NCBI RefSeq assembly: GCF_001544835.2
Contig: NZ_FCNX02000003.1
Location: 124,001 to 188,000 of the forward strand
DNA: 64,000 nt
Reading direction: 5' to 3'
From: Caballeronia fortuita
GTDB lineage: Bacteria; Pseudomonadota; Gammaproteobacteria; Burkholderiales; Burkholderiaceae
The first letter of the stretch is position 1. Every line of letters begins with the position of its first letter. The notes beneath the pieces are model-generated. The model worked only from the letters and a program-made list of their open reading frames with translations. It did no database searches and had not been told where the DNA came from. This document shows, in pieces, positions 17,640-26,452 of this stretch. Made by a program: the position numbers and the translations under genes.

Positions 17640-17735
17640 CATGTTGCATGCAAAACGCATAACGCAAAACACAAAACACAAAAGGCAATCGTGAATGCGT
17701 AATGCAAAACGCAGCATGCAAACACACGCGGCGCG
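17640..17735. repeat. Degenerate GCAAAACGC-type repeat tract
   Basis: About 95 bp of A/C-rich sequence with repeated GCAAAACGC / GCAAAACAC units, starting with the core GCATGCAAAACGC at 17646-17658. It fills most of the 277-bp gap between the oxygenase and the transporter gene. The same core recurs at 22040-22052, 41575-41587 and, inverted, 56584-56596. The 12-bp palindrome CACCGCGCGGTG (17615-17626) just after the oxygenase stop may help terminate transcription. Confidence 0.55.
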
Positions 17736-17888
17736 CTGCAACGAGACGATCGACTGGCGGTTCGACTACAAACGCCCGGCCACGCAGCCGGGCGGATACC
17801 GGAGACTTGAGATGCGACCCACATGCATGCGATCGCGCCGTCACGGCCTCGGTCGCGCCGCGAGGCAAGCCCGGCTGGAGGTGCGCTG

Positions 17889-20096
17889 ATGCTCGACGCC
17901 GCCTTCCATGCGCTGACCCTGATCCTCGATCCGCTGCGCCTCGGCATCATGCTGGGCGGAGTGCTGCTCGGGCTCGCGCTCGGTGTCGTGCCGGGCCTCG
18001 GCGGAATCGTCGGGCTCGCGTTGCTCATCCCGTTCACGTATCACCTGGACGGCTACACGGCCTTCGCGCTTCTGCTCGGCATGGCCGCGGTGACGACGGT
18101 CTCCGACTTCATCCCCGCCGTGCTGTTCGGCGTGCCCGGCACCGTGGGCGCGGCCGCGACCGTGCTCGACGGCCATCCGCTCGCGAAGCAGGGGCAGGCG
18201 CGGCGCGCATTCGGCGCGGGCTATGCGTCGTCGCTCGCAGGCGGCATCTTCGGCGCGCTGCTGCTCGCGCTTTCCATTCCCGTGCTGCGTCTGATCGTCC
18301 TCTACATCGGCTCAGCGGAACTGCTTGCGATGTGCATCTTCGGCCTCTCGATGGTCGCGACGCTGTCGGGCAAGGCGCCTATGAAAGGTCTCGCCGTCGC
18401 GTCGTTCGGCCTGATGCTTTCGCTCATCGGTTCCGATCCGCAAACCGGCACACTGCGCTGGACGTTTGGCACTTTGTATTTATGGGACCATCTGCCGATC
18501 GTGCCGGTGACCCTCGGAATCTTCGCGTTGCCCGAACTAGCCGACATGGCGATCGAGCGCACCGGCATCGCGCGCGAGCGTCCGCAAGCCGGGGTGCGCG
18601 CGAGCACGCAATGGGACGGCGTGATGGATGCCGCGCGCCATTGGTGGCTGATCCTGCGATGCAGCGGCCTCGGCGCGCTGCTTGGCGCGGTGCCGGGCAT
18701 CGGTTCGGCGGTCATCGACTGGATGGCTTACGGTCACGCGATCCGCACCGAAAAGAACGCGGAGAACTTCGGCAAGGGCGATATTCGCGGCGTGATCGCA
18801 TCGGAAAGCTCGAACAACGCGAAGGAGGGCGGTCACCTTATTCCCACGGTCGCGTTCGGCATGCCCGCGGGCGCATCCATGGCGCTGCTGCTTTCTGCAT
18901 TCATCATGCACGGTTTCACGCCCGGCCCCGAGATGCTGACCAAGCATCTCGACGTGACGTACACGATCATCTGGACGCTGACCATCTCGCACATCATGGG
19001 CGCGGTGATCTGCCTTTCGAGCAGCAGTCTGTTCTCACGGCTCGCGACAGTGCGCGTCGGCATCCTTATTCCGCTCGTCATCGCGATCGTCTATCTGGGC
19101 GCTTTCAATGCCAGTCAGAGCTGGGGCGATCTGTGTTCGCTCGTGCTGTTCGGCGCGGTCGGCTGGATCATGAAGCGCCTGAACTGGCCGCGTCCGCCGC
19201 TCGTTCTGGGCCTCGTGCTCGGCAGCATCTTCGAGCGCTACTACTTCATCTCGCACGAGATTTATGGCATCGGTCTTTTCGCGCGTCCGGTCGTGATCGT
19301 GATTCTGCTCGCCGCGCTGTGGGTCGTGCTCGGTCCGACGATCAAGGGTCTGCGCAAGACCTTGCGCGCGCGTTCGCAAACGCCCTCGCGTGGCGCGATG
19401 CCTATGTTCAGGCTGCGCGTGCGCCGCTTGAATTGGCAGATCGCTTTCACGATGATGCTCACCGCTCTCGTGATCGTCGCGATGACGTTCGCGCGCGACT
19501 GGGCCTTCGCCGCGCGGCTCATGCCGATGACGAGCGCATGCGCCGCGCTCGTGTTCTGCTGCATCGTGCTGATCGAACAGTTATTCACGCGCGATGTAGT
19601 CGCGAGCGGGACATCGACGACGCCTTCGTTCGAAGCCTCCGCATCGATGGGCGATCTCGCGATGGCCGGCGCCGGCGTGCACTTCAGCGAGCCGCGCATC
19701 AATGCCGATGCCCAGCTCAACGTCATAGCAAAGGCCAATGCAAGCGCGGATGCAAACGCGAGCCTCGGCGCGCACGGCGATCCTTCGTTGCATGACGGAC
19801 TCGCATCGTCGCTCGATACACGCACCATCTACATACGCGGCATGCGCTTCTTCGCATGGATCGCCGGCGCGCTCGCCACGGCCGCGGTGATCGGACTGTT
19901 GCCCGCACTGCTGATCTTCATGTTGCTCGTTGCGCGCTTCGAGTTCGGTGAGCGTTGGCGCACATCGGCGATGCTATCGATCGCGATGACCATCGCGTTA
20001 TGGCTCGTGTTCGGCCGCATCTTTTCGACGCCGTGGCCTCAATCGCTCATCGGCGACTGGCTGCCCGCGCTGCGACAGTTGGGCGGTCTCGTTTGA
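17889..20096 (+). CDS. Tripartite tricarboxylate transporter permease, TctA-TctB fusion
   Basis: A protein of about 735 residues. The first 500 are a TctA permease (GVVPGLGGIVGLALLIPFTY, then GHPLAKQGQARRAFGAGY, VPGIGSAVIDWMAYGHA and IPTVAFGMPAGASMALLLSAF). The last 200 contain four further hydrophobic segments around a hydrophilic linker and resemble the small TctB subunit. GGAG upstream supports the ATG at 17889 rather than one 22 codons earlier. With the TctC protein that follows it forms a proton- or sodium-driven carboxylate importer, probably for the substrate of the adjacent oxygenase. Confidence 0.85.
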   Translation: MLDAAFHALTLILDPLRLGIMLGGVLLGLALGVVPGLGGIVGLALLIPFTYHLDGYTAFALLLGMAAVTTVSDFIPAVLFGVPGTVGAAATVLDGHPLAKQGQARRAFGAGYASSLAGGIFGALLLALSIPVLRLIVLYIGSAELLAMCIFGLSMVATLSGKAPMKGLAVASFGLMLSLIGSDPQTGTLRWTFGTLYLWDHLPIVPVTLGIFALPELADMAIERTGIARERPQAGVRASTQWDGVMDAARHWWLILRCSGLGALLGAVPGIGSAVIDWMAYGHAIRTEKNAENFGKGDIRGVIASESSNNAKEGGHLIPTVAFGMPAGASMALLLSAFIMHGFTPGPEMLTKHLDVTYTIIWTLTISHIMGAVICLSSSSLFSRLATVRVGILIPLVIAIVYLGAFNASQSWGDLCSLVLFGAVGWIMKRLNWPRPPLVLGLVLGSIFERYYFISHEIYGIGLFARPVVIVILLAALWVVLGPTIKGLRKTLRARSQTPSRGAMPMFRLRVRRLNWQIAFTMMLTALVIVAMTFARDWAFAARLMPMTSACAALVFCCIVLIEQLFTRDVVASGTSTTPSFEASASMGDLAMAGAGVHFSEPRINADAQLNVIAKANASADANASLGAHGDPSLHDGLASSLDTRTIYIRGMRFFAWIAGALATAAVIGLLPALLIFMLLVARFEFGERWRTSAMLSIAMTIALWLVFGRIFSTPWPQSLIGDWLPALRQLGGLV

Positions 20097-20170
20097 TCAT
20101 GCAGACAATCAAGAGACACTGGCAGCCGGCATGCATTGGCCAGCCGGTCACAACCGATGGAGACAGCATC

Positions 20171-21259
20171 ATGAACGATCGACTCTCGCAGCTATCGTCT
20201 CGCGAAGGCCTCGAAAGGAAGAGCCTCCGAACGTTTGCGAACGCAACCTTATCGATACTTGCGGCCGCTTCGCTATGCGCGCCGCTCGCAAGCCGCGCGG
20301 CGGCCGAATCGGTTGCGGACTTCTATAACGGCCGCAATGTGACGATGACGATCGGGTACTCGGTCGGCGGCGGCTATGATACGTATGCGCGTCTGCTCGG
20401 CAAGTACATCGGCAACTTTCTGCCAGGCAAGCCATCCATCACGCCGCAAAGCATGCCGGGCGCGGGCAGCCTGAAGGCGGTGAATTATCTGTATGGCATC
20501 GCGCCGAAAGATGGCGCGACGTTCGGCACCTTTGGACGCACGATGCCCGAGCAGCCGCTTCTGGGCGATGCGAATTTCGATGCGCGCAAGCTCACGTGGC
20601 TCGGCAGCATCACGAGCGATGTGAGTCTGTGCGTGACGTGGAATACGTCGCCGGTGAAGAACTTCAAGGATCTCATCGACAAGGAAGCGCGCATGGGCGG
20701 TCAGGGCGCAGGCTCCGATCCGGACGTGATTGCATCGACGATCAAAAACCTCTTCAATTCCAGGCTGAAGCTCGTCACGGGTTATCCGGGCAGCAATGAA
20801 ACAGCGCTCGCGATGGAGCGCGGCGAAATCGACGGCGAATGCGGCGTGTCGTGGAGCACGATACAGACGCGTCATCCGGACTGGATCACGGGCAAGAAGA
20901 TCAACATCCTCGTGCAGGTCGCGCTGGAAAAGCATCCCGAGTTGCCCGACGTGCCGCTCTTGCTCGACCTCGCGCCGAACGATCAGACGCGTCAGGTGCT
21001 GAAGGTGATCGTCGCGAGCCAGGTGTTTGCGCGTCCCTTCGCGGCGCCGCCGGGCTTGCCGCCCGAGCGCACGGCGGCGTTGCGGCAGGCGTTCGAGCAG
21101 ACGGTCAAGGACCCGCAGTTCCTCGCCGAAGCGAAGCGCATGGGCCTCGAAGTGCGCCCCGTTTCATGGCAGCGCATGGACCAGTTGCTCGACGAACTCT
21201 ACAAGACGCCACCCGATGTGCTTTCGAAAGCGAAGGCCGCGGTGGGCGGGCGCTTCTAA
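20171..21259 (+). CDS. Tripartite tricarboxylate transporter substrate-binding protein (Bug/TctC)
   Basis: A 362-residue periplasmic protein with a long signal region ending in LAAASLCAPLASRAAA, then the Bug-family start VTMTIGYSVGGGYDTYARLL and PGAGSLKAVNYLY. GGAG 8 bases upstream supports ATG 20171. It directly follows the TctA-TctB gene and should be its extracytoplasmic receptor. The ligand is inferred as an aromatic or tricarboxylic acid. Confidence 0.88.
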   Translation: MNDRLSQLSSREGLERKSLRTFANATLSILAAASLCAPLASRAAAESVADFYNGRNVTMTIGYSVGGGYDTYARLLGKYIGNFLPGKPSITPQSMPGAGSLKAVNYLYGIAPKDGATFGTFGRTMPEQPLLGDANFDARKLTWLGSITSDVSLCVTWNTSPVKNFKDLIDKEARMGGQGAGSDPDVIASTIKNLFNSRLKLVTGYPGSNETALAMERGEIDGECGVSWSTIQTRHPDWITGKKINILVQVALEKHPELPDVPLLLDLAPNDQTRQVLKVIVASQVFARPFAAPPGLPPERTAALRQAFEQTVKDPQFLAEAKRMGLEVRPVSWQRMDQLLDELYKTPPDVLSKAKAAVGGRF

Positions 21260-21291
21260 ACTAATCCCTCTACATGAAGCAGGACGACATC

Positions 21292-22005
21292 ATGACTCTC
21301 GAAGAAGCGAAGCAAAAACTGATCGACGCTGGCCGCATCCTCGAGGCCGAAGGTCAGGGCGATCTCACGCGTGGACATATCTCCGTGCGCGTTCCCGGCG
21401 ATCCTACGCACTTCCTGATGAAGCCGCATAGCCACGGCTTCGACGAGATCACGGAGGAGAACATCGTCGTCTGCAATCTCGATGGCGAGAAGGTAAGCGG
21501 CGGCGGGCGTCGTCATAGCGAGGTCTTCATCCACTCCGAGATCTTCAAGGTGCGCCCGGACGTGACGAGCGTAATCCACGCGCATCCAACCCATGCGGTC
21601 GCGCTATCGGCAACGGGCCAGCCGCTCCATATGATCAGCCAGCCGAGCGTGCATTTTGCCGATGGCCTGCCGTACTACACCGAAACAATGAACCTCATTC
21701 GCACGCAGGAGATGGGCGCGGGCGTCGCGCGCGCGCTCGGATCGAGCAAGGCCGTGCTGATGCGCAATCATGGCGTCGCGGTGGTGGGGCGCTCTATCGA
21801 GGAATCCGTGGTGCTGTCGCTGCTTCTGGATAGTGCATGCCGAATTCAATTGCTGACGAAGGCGGCGGGCGGTGTCGGGGAAACCTTTTCGCCGCAGGAC
21901 GTCGAACGGCTGCATGACGCCGTGACGCGGGCAGAACAATTCTCTGTCAATTTCGAGTTCCTGCGCCGCAAGGTCAACCGCAACATCGTGCATTCGTTGG
22001 TTTAA
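21292..22005 (+). CDS. Class II aldolase/adducin family protein (second copy)
   Basis: A roughly 237-residue protein from MTLEEAKQKL. The metal-site motifs are FIHSEIF, VIHAHPTHAV and MRNHGVAV. An AGCAGGA ribosome site favours ATG 21292 over the in-frame ATG at 21274. It is the last intact gene of the MarR-side operon. Like the copy at 3340-4050 it may act as an aromatic-acid decarboxylase (3,4-dihydroxyphthalate decarboxylases belong here) or as a true aldolase. Its position just before a broken Pht5-like gene is suggestive. Confidence 0.83.
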   Translation: MTLEEAKQKLIDAGRILEAEGQGDLTRGHISVRVPGDPTHFLMKPHSHGFDEITEENIVVCNLDGEKVSGGGRRHSEVFIHSEIFKVRPDVTSVIHAHPTHAVALSATGQPLHMISQPSVHFADGLPYYTETMNLIRTQEMGAGVARALGSSKAVLMRNHGVAVVGRSIEESVVLSLLLDSACRIQLLTKAAGGVGETFSPQDVERLHDAVTRAEQFSVNFEFLRRKVNRNIVHSLV

Positions 22006-22066
22006 TGCACTTTGCATACATTCGACAAAACGGCCTTACGCATGCAAAACGCAAAAGACTCGCGCG

Positions 22067-22216
22067 ATGCTCGAAGACCCCAGTCGCCCCGTCGCGATGG
22101 GCGACGATCAATGGTCCTACGGCATCGATGCGAATCGCGTTACACTCGAGATCTTCCTACGTCATCAATATGCGTAAGGATTGTCAAAACGCCGCTTGAC
22201 TATCGAAGAGATATTC
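22067..22216 (+). pseudogene. 3' remnant of a Pht5-like decarboxylase gene with nonsense codon
   Basis: In one frame the DNA reads MGDDQWSYGIDANR, then LEIFLRHQYA, a TAA at 22175-22177, then GLSKRRLTIEEIF. The intact protein at 10376 has MGDDYWPYGIDKN, LRTFLRYSYE, Q, GLSKRLLEPEEIF in the same order. The TAA replaces the Gln codon exactly and the frame resumes without a shift. About the last 45 codons of the gene survive; the 5' part is gone and a GCATGCAAAACGC repeat lies just upstream at 22040. Confidence 0.8.
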
Positions 22217-22283
22217 CGTCCGCCACGTTCGAAATGGCCATTTAGAAGCGATAAGCGCGCCGCAGTCGACCGCACGAATCACG

Positions 22284-22892
22284 ATGACTTCCCCTACGAT
22301 CCGCGAGCTCGCGGCCGCCGCTACATCTGCGAGCGAAGTGAACGCGTCCGGCGCGCCGCACGTGCCGACATCTTTCGCGCTGTTCAAGGCATTCTTCTTT
22401 ATCGGCCTGACGGGTTTTGGCGGCGTGTTGCCGTGGGCGCGGCGCATGCTCGTCGAGCGGCTCGGCTGGCTCAGCAGTCGTGAGTTCGCGGAGTTGCTGC
22501 CGCTCGCGCAATTGCTGCCAGGGCCGAATGTGGCGAACATCGCAACCGTGCTGGGCCGGCAGTATCGCGGCGCAAAGGGCGCGGCAATCGCAGTGTTCGG
22601 GTTATATCTCGCGCCCACAATCATCACGATCTGCATCGGCTATGCATATGCGCGATGGGGACATGCGACGATCACCGAACATCTCTTCGCCGGACTCATG
22701 CCCGCTGCGACGGGGCTCGTCATTGCCACCGTGCTCAAGCTCGTGACGAGTTTGCCGCGCGGCGCCACAAGCATCGTGCTCGTTGCGGCGACGTTCATCG
22801 CGATCGCGCTCTTGAAGATACCGCTTCTTATCGTGCTTGCCGTGCTCGGTCCGCTCGGCACGATCGCGATGCTGCGACGAACGAAGGAATGA
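22284..22892 (+). CDS. Chromate transporter, short-chain CHR protein, first half
   Basis: A 202-residue membrane protein of the CHR family. The motif FFIGLTGFGGVLPWARRMLVE and PLAQLLPGPNVANIATVLG are the conserved N-terminal signature. Short-chain CHR proteins act as heterodimers of adjacent genes that insert in opposite orientation; the partner follows 4 bases later. They export chromate or transport related oxyanions. No ribosome site is obvious before the ATG. Confidence 0.88.
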   Translation: MTSPTIRELAAAATSASEVNASGAPHVPTSFALFKAFFFIGLTGFGGVLPWARRMLVERLGWLSSREFAELLPLAQLLPGPNVANIATVLGRQYRGAKGAAIAVFGLYLAPTIITICIGYAYARWGHATITEHLFAGLMPAATGLVIATVLKLVTSLPRGATSIVLVAATFIAIALLKIPLLIVLAVLGPLGTIAMLRRTKE

Positions 22893-22896
22893 CGCG

Positions 22897-23424
22897 ATGC
22901 TCAGCACGCTCGCCGATCTCTTCCTGCATGGCGCGATATGGTCGTTGCTCGCCGTGGGCGGCATGAATGCGACGCTTGCGGATATCCAGCGCTATGCAGT
23001 CGATACGCGTCACTGGCTCACCGGCGAGCAATTCGTCACGTTCTTCTCGATCACGCAAGCCGCGCCCGGCCCGAACGGCATGGCAGTCGCATTGATCGGC
23101 TTTCAGGCGGCGGGACTCGCGGGCGCGCTCGTTTCGACCATGGCGAAGATCGTGCCGTCATCATTGATGGCGTATTTCGTCAGTGCGTGGGTGGAGCGCC
23201 GACAAGACTCGCGCATCGTGACCGCGATTCGCAAGGGCCTTGCACCCGTGACCGTGGGCCTGCTCGTGTCGGCCGCATATGTGTTCGCGCGCGAGACGGA
23301 TGTGAACGTGTCCCGCGCGCTTTGCACGATCGCGTGCGCGGCGGTCGCTTATCGCAGCAAGCTCAATCCCATCTATCTCGTGGCGGCGAGTGCGCTTCTC
23401 GGACTCGCGGGCGTATTCGGTTGA
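22897..23424 (+). CDS. Chromate transporter, short-chain CHR protein, second half
   Basis: A 175-residue CHR family membrane protein (SLLAVGGMNATLADIQRY, then FFSITQAAPGPNGMAVALIGF, which holds the conserved APGPNG). AAGGA in the end of the upstream gene gives a good ribosome site for ATG 22897. It pairs with the preceding gene to make one functional transporter. Confidence 0.88.
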   Translation: MLSTLADLFLHGAIWSLLAVGGMNATLADIQRYAVDTRHWLTGEQFVTFFSITQAAPGPNGMAVALIGFQAAGLAGALVSTMAKIVPSSLMAYFVSAWVERRQDSRIVTAIRKGLAPVTVGLLVSAAYVFARETDVNVSRALCTIACAAVAYRSKLNPIYLVAASALLGLAGVFG

Positions 23425-23750
23425 TCGTTCATCGATTGGATAACTTCGATCCGATAGCGCTTCATAAGCCCGATCGAACAATAACCTTGCCACGCAACTA
23501 ACTGTCCTTCGCACTTATCCACTTTTTGTTCGATCGAGTAAACGAATAGGTTGGCATATCAGGCAATCGATGCCAATAAAAAATGCGACGCACCAAACTG
23601 AGGCGCGATAACAAAGTTATCGCCGGGGTGTCGCCATTTGCGCTTCTTTTTTTAAGCGGCGCTACAATCCGTTGCCTGAAACCGGCTGATGCCCCACGCA
23701 GCCGGCCATTTGCGATATCCGCTGAAACCCCTTATTAGACGGAGCCGCTC
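23425..23750 (+). promoter_or_regulatory. Upstream region of the molybdenum hydroxylase operon
   Basis: A 326-bp gap without genes. It contains the perfect palindrome GCGATAAC-AAA-GTTATCGC (23605-23623) and, downstream, a TACAAT -10-like hexamer (23663-23668) with TTGCGC as a weak -35 at 19-base spacing. The palindrome would lie just upstream of the promoter, a position suited to an activator or repressor. Both roles are inferred. Confidence 0.5.
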
Positions 23751-24206
23751 ATGACGACGCTTTCCATCAACGGCCGGAATCATACGATCGACGCGCCGCC
23801 CGACATGCCGCTCCTTTGGGTATTGCGCGATATCGTCGGTTTGACAGGCACCAAATTCGGCTGCGGCATTGCGCAATGCGGCGCTTGCACCGTTCATCTC
23901 GATGGCGCGGCCGTTCGTTCGTGCGTCTTGCCCATCGCTGCGGTCGGCGAACGCAAGGTGACGACGATCGAAGGCATCGGCGAAACAGCTGCCGGCAAAA
24001 AAGTCCAAGCCGCATGGCGTCAACTCGATGTCGTGCAATGCGGTTATTGTCAGTCGGGACAAGTTATGTCAGCTACAGCATTGCTCACGACCGTGCCCGA
24101 TCCGAACGACTCGGATATCGATGCCGCGATGGCGGGCAACATCTGCCGCTGCGGCACGTACCACCGCATCCGTGCGGCCATCAAACAGGCTGCGAAGGAG
24201 GCGTGA
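23751..24206 (+). CDS. 2Fe-2S subunit of a molybdenum hydroxylase (IorA/NicA type)
   Basis: A 151-residue protein with two 2Fe-2S clusters. The plant-type site is C38, C43, C46 and C58 ([15 protein letters not shown]). The helical site is C97, C100, C132 and C134 ([14 protein letters not shown]). It transfers electrons from the molybdopterin subunit encoded 1 base downstream to the cytochrome encoded after that. The same gene trio encodes isoquinoline 1-oxidoreductase, nicotinate dehydrogenase and aldehyde dehydrogenases; the substrate cannot be told from sequence. Confidence 0.93.
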   Translation: MTTLSINGRNHTIDAPPDMPLLWVLRDIVGLTGTKFGCGIAQCGACTVHLDGAAVRSCVLPIAAVGERKVTTIEGIGETAAGKKVQAAWRQLDVVQCGYCQSGQVMSATALLTTVPDPNDSDIDAAMAGNICRCGTYHRIRAAIKQAAKEA

Positions 24207-24207
24207 G

Positions 24208-26442
24208 ATGTCGCAAGGATTGATCGAAGCGGGACGTCATGCGGCTCGCGCGGGACTGTCGCGCCGCGCTTTTCTGAAGCTCGGCGTGACAGCCGGTGTC
24301 GCGGCGAGCGGCGGGTTGCTGATCGGCTTCAGCTTGCCGGCCGCGAGTCAGGATCAAGGCAAGGGAAAATCGGTGATCGGCGGCGATGGCGTCGAACCTC
24401 CAACCGACGGCATCTTCGCACCGAATGCTTTCGTGCAGATCGACAAAAGCGGAAAAGTGGTGCTCATCATGCCGAAAGTCGAAATGGGCCAGGGGGTCTA
24501 TACCGCGTTGCCTATGCTGATCGCAGAGGAACTCGACGTTCCGCTCGACAGCGTCACGATCGATCACGCACCGCCCAATGAAAAGTTATTCACGGACCCG
24601 CTATTGGGCGGCCAGTTGACGGGCGGTTCGACCTCGATACGCTATGCATGGGAACCGTTGCGCAAGGCAGGCGCGGCCGCGCGCATGATGCTCGTCTCGG
24701 CCGCGGCACAGCAATGGCAATGCGATCCATCGTCTTGTCAGGCTAAAAGCGGCAAGGTTATGCATGCATCGGACAATCGCAGTGCAAGTTATGGCGATCT
24801 CGCCGAAGCGGCCGCGAAATTGCCCGTGCCGCAAGATATCAAGCTCAAGGACCCGGCACAGTTCAAGATCATCGGCACGCCGGTGAAGCGCCTCGATTCG
24901 CCGGAGAAAGTGGACGGCACCGCGATGTTCGGTCTCGACGTGCGTTTGCCGGACATGGTGTATGCGGCAATCGTGAATTGTCCGGTATTCGGCGGCACGC
25001 TCGCATCCGTCGACGATAGCAATGCCAAAAAAATTCCCGGCGTGCGTCAGATCGTCAAGTTCGACAACGGCGTCGCAGTGATCGGCGATCATACGTGGGC
25101 GGCGCGGCGCGGCGCTGCGGCGTTGCAGATTCAATGGAACGAGGGCGCGAGCGCGAATGTTTCGACGAAGCAGATCGTCGACGATATGGCGAATGCGTCG
25201 CAGCGCACGGGCGCGGTTGCGCGCAAGGACGGCGATGTCGATAAAGCGTTCTCCGGTGCAAAGACACGCGTCGATGCGGTTTATGTCCAGCCCTTTCTCG
25301 CGCATGCGACGATGGAGCCAATCAACTGCACGGTGCATGTGCGTTCCGATGGCTGCGATATATGGCTCGGCACACAAGTGCCCACGCGTATCCGCGATGC
25401 AGGCATGAAAGCGACCGGCCTGCCCGCCGACAAGATCGTCGTTCATAACTATTTGCTCGGCGGAGGCTTCGGCCGGCGGCTCGAATTCGATATGGCGACG
25501 CAGGCGCTTAAGATCGGCAAGACGCTTGGCGTGCCGGTCAAGGTTATCTGGTCGCGGGAAGAAGATATCCAGCACGATATGTATCGGCCGTGCTATTACG
25601 ACAAGTTATCCGCAGGACTCGATGCGAATGGCAAACCCGTTGCATGGACGCATCGTATCGTCGGGTCTTCGGTGCTCGCGCGTTTTGCGCCGCCCGCGGT
25701 AAAGGATGGCGTCGATCCGGATGCAGTCGAAGTGGCATCCGATCTTCCCTACGATCTGCCGAATCAGCTCATCGATTATGTGCGGCTCGAACCGCATGAC
25801 GTGCCCACTGCATTCTGGCGCGGCGTGGGACCGACGCGCGGCACCTTCGTCGTGGAGAGTTTCATCGACGAACTCGCCGTGCAGGCGAAGGTCGATCCCG
25901 TCAAATACCGTCGCGATCTGCTCGGCAAGTCGCCACGTGCGAGCAACGTACTCGATGTGGCGACCAAGGCCGCAGGCTGGGGACAACAATCGGTGCCGCA
26001 AGGGCAAGGACGTGGCGTTTCGGTAATGCACGCGTTCGGCAGCTTCTTCGCTATCGTTGCGGATGTCGCTGTCGACAAGGACGGCGCGGTGAGCGTGAAC
26101 CGGATCGTATGCGCGGTCGATTGCGGCATGGTCGTGAATCCGAATACGGTCGAAGCGCAAGTGCAGGGCGGCATTTTATTCGGCATAACCGCTGCGCTTT
26201 ATAGCGAGATCACGATCAAGGACGGGCGGGTAGAACAAAACAATTTCACCGACTATCGGATGCTGCGCATTCACGAAACGCCGCCGGTGGAAGTGCATAT
26301 CATCAAGAGCACGGAGGCGCCGGGCGGCATCGGCGAACCCGGCACGGCGGCGCTTGCGCCCGCCATCACCAATGCAATCTATGCCGCGACGGGCAAGCGA
26401 CTGAGAAAGTTACCCGTCGGCGATCAATTGCGCAGCGCTTGA
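24208..26442 (+). CDS. Molybdopterin subunit of xanthine dehydrogenase-family hydroxylase (IorB type)
   Basis: A 744-residue protein with a Tat-type N-terminus (LSRRAFLKLGVTAGVAA), so the enzyme is likely periplasmic. Molybdopterin-binding motifs include PKVEMGQGVYTALPMLIAEE, GGGFGRRLEFD and the C-terminal GGIGEPGTAALAPAITNAI with the conserved catalytic Glu. It lacks the CoxM flavin subunit, as in the Ior/Nic type that passes electrons to cytochrome c. The start was set at 24208 because the Tat motif and coupling to the upstream gene begin there. Confidence 0.92.
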   Translation: MSQGLIEAGRHAARAGLSRRAFLKLGVTAGVAASGGLLIGFSLPAASQDQGKGKSVIGGDGVEPPTDGIFAPNAFVQIDKSGKVVLIMPKVEMGQGVYTALPMLIAEELDVPLDSVTIDHAPPNEKLFTDPLLGGQLTGGSTSIRYAWEPLRKAGAAARMMLVSAAAQQWQCDPSSCQAKSGKVMHASDNRSASYGDLAEAAAKLPVPQDIKLKDPAQFKIIGTPVKRLDSPEKVDGTAMFGLDVRLPDMVYAAIVNCPVFGGTLASVDDSNAKKIPGVRQIVKFDNGVAVIGDHTWAARRGAAALQIQWNEGASANVSTKQIVDDMANASQRTGAVARKDGDVDKAFSGAKTRVDAVYVQPFLAHATMEPINCTVHVRSDGCDIWLGTQVPTRIRDAGMKATGLPADKIVVHNYLLGGGFGRRLEFDMATQALKIGKTLGVPVKVIWSREEDIQHDMYRPCYYDKLSAGLDANGKPVAWTHRIVGSSVLARFAPPAVKDGVDPDAVEVASDLPYDLPNQLIDYVRLEPHDVPTAFWRGVGPTRGTFVVESFIDELAVQAKVDPVKYRRDLLGKSPRASNVLDVATKAAGWGQQSVPQGQGRGVSVMHAFGSFFAIVADVAVDKDGAVSVNRIVCAVDCGMVVNPNTVEAQVQGGILFGITAALYSEITIKDGRVEQNNFTDYRMLRIHETPPVEVHIIKSTEAPGGIGEPGTAALAPAITNAIYAATGKRLRKLPVGDQLRSA

Positions 26443-26452
26443 GGAGGCCGCC

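Noticed and set aside
17640..17735. CRISPR-like array suggested by repeated GCAAAACGC units
   Set aside because: Units are short, irregular and lack unique spacers of constant length; no cas genes are present.
16286..18037. 583-codon open frame on the minus strand across the Rieske oxygenase
   Set aside because: It lies antisense to a complete, well-matched oxygenase gene and its translation is Arg/His/Ala-rich without any family motif; high GC produces such frames.
17702..19795. 697-codon plus-strand frame overlapping the TctA-TctB gene
   Set aside because: Out of frame with the transporter, highly Arg-rich and without domain motifs; the transporter frame has clear TctA signatures.
22284..23424. 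Frameshifted full-length chromate transporter
   Set aside because: Two adjacent short CHR genes with their own starts are a normal arrangement, and the second has a good ribosome site, so no frameshift is needed.
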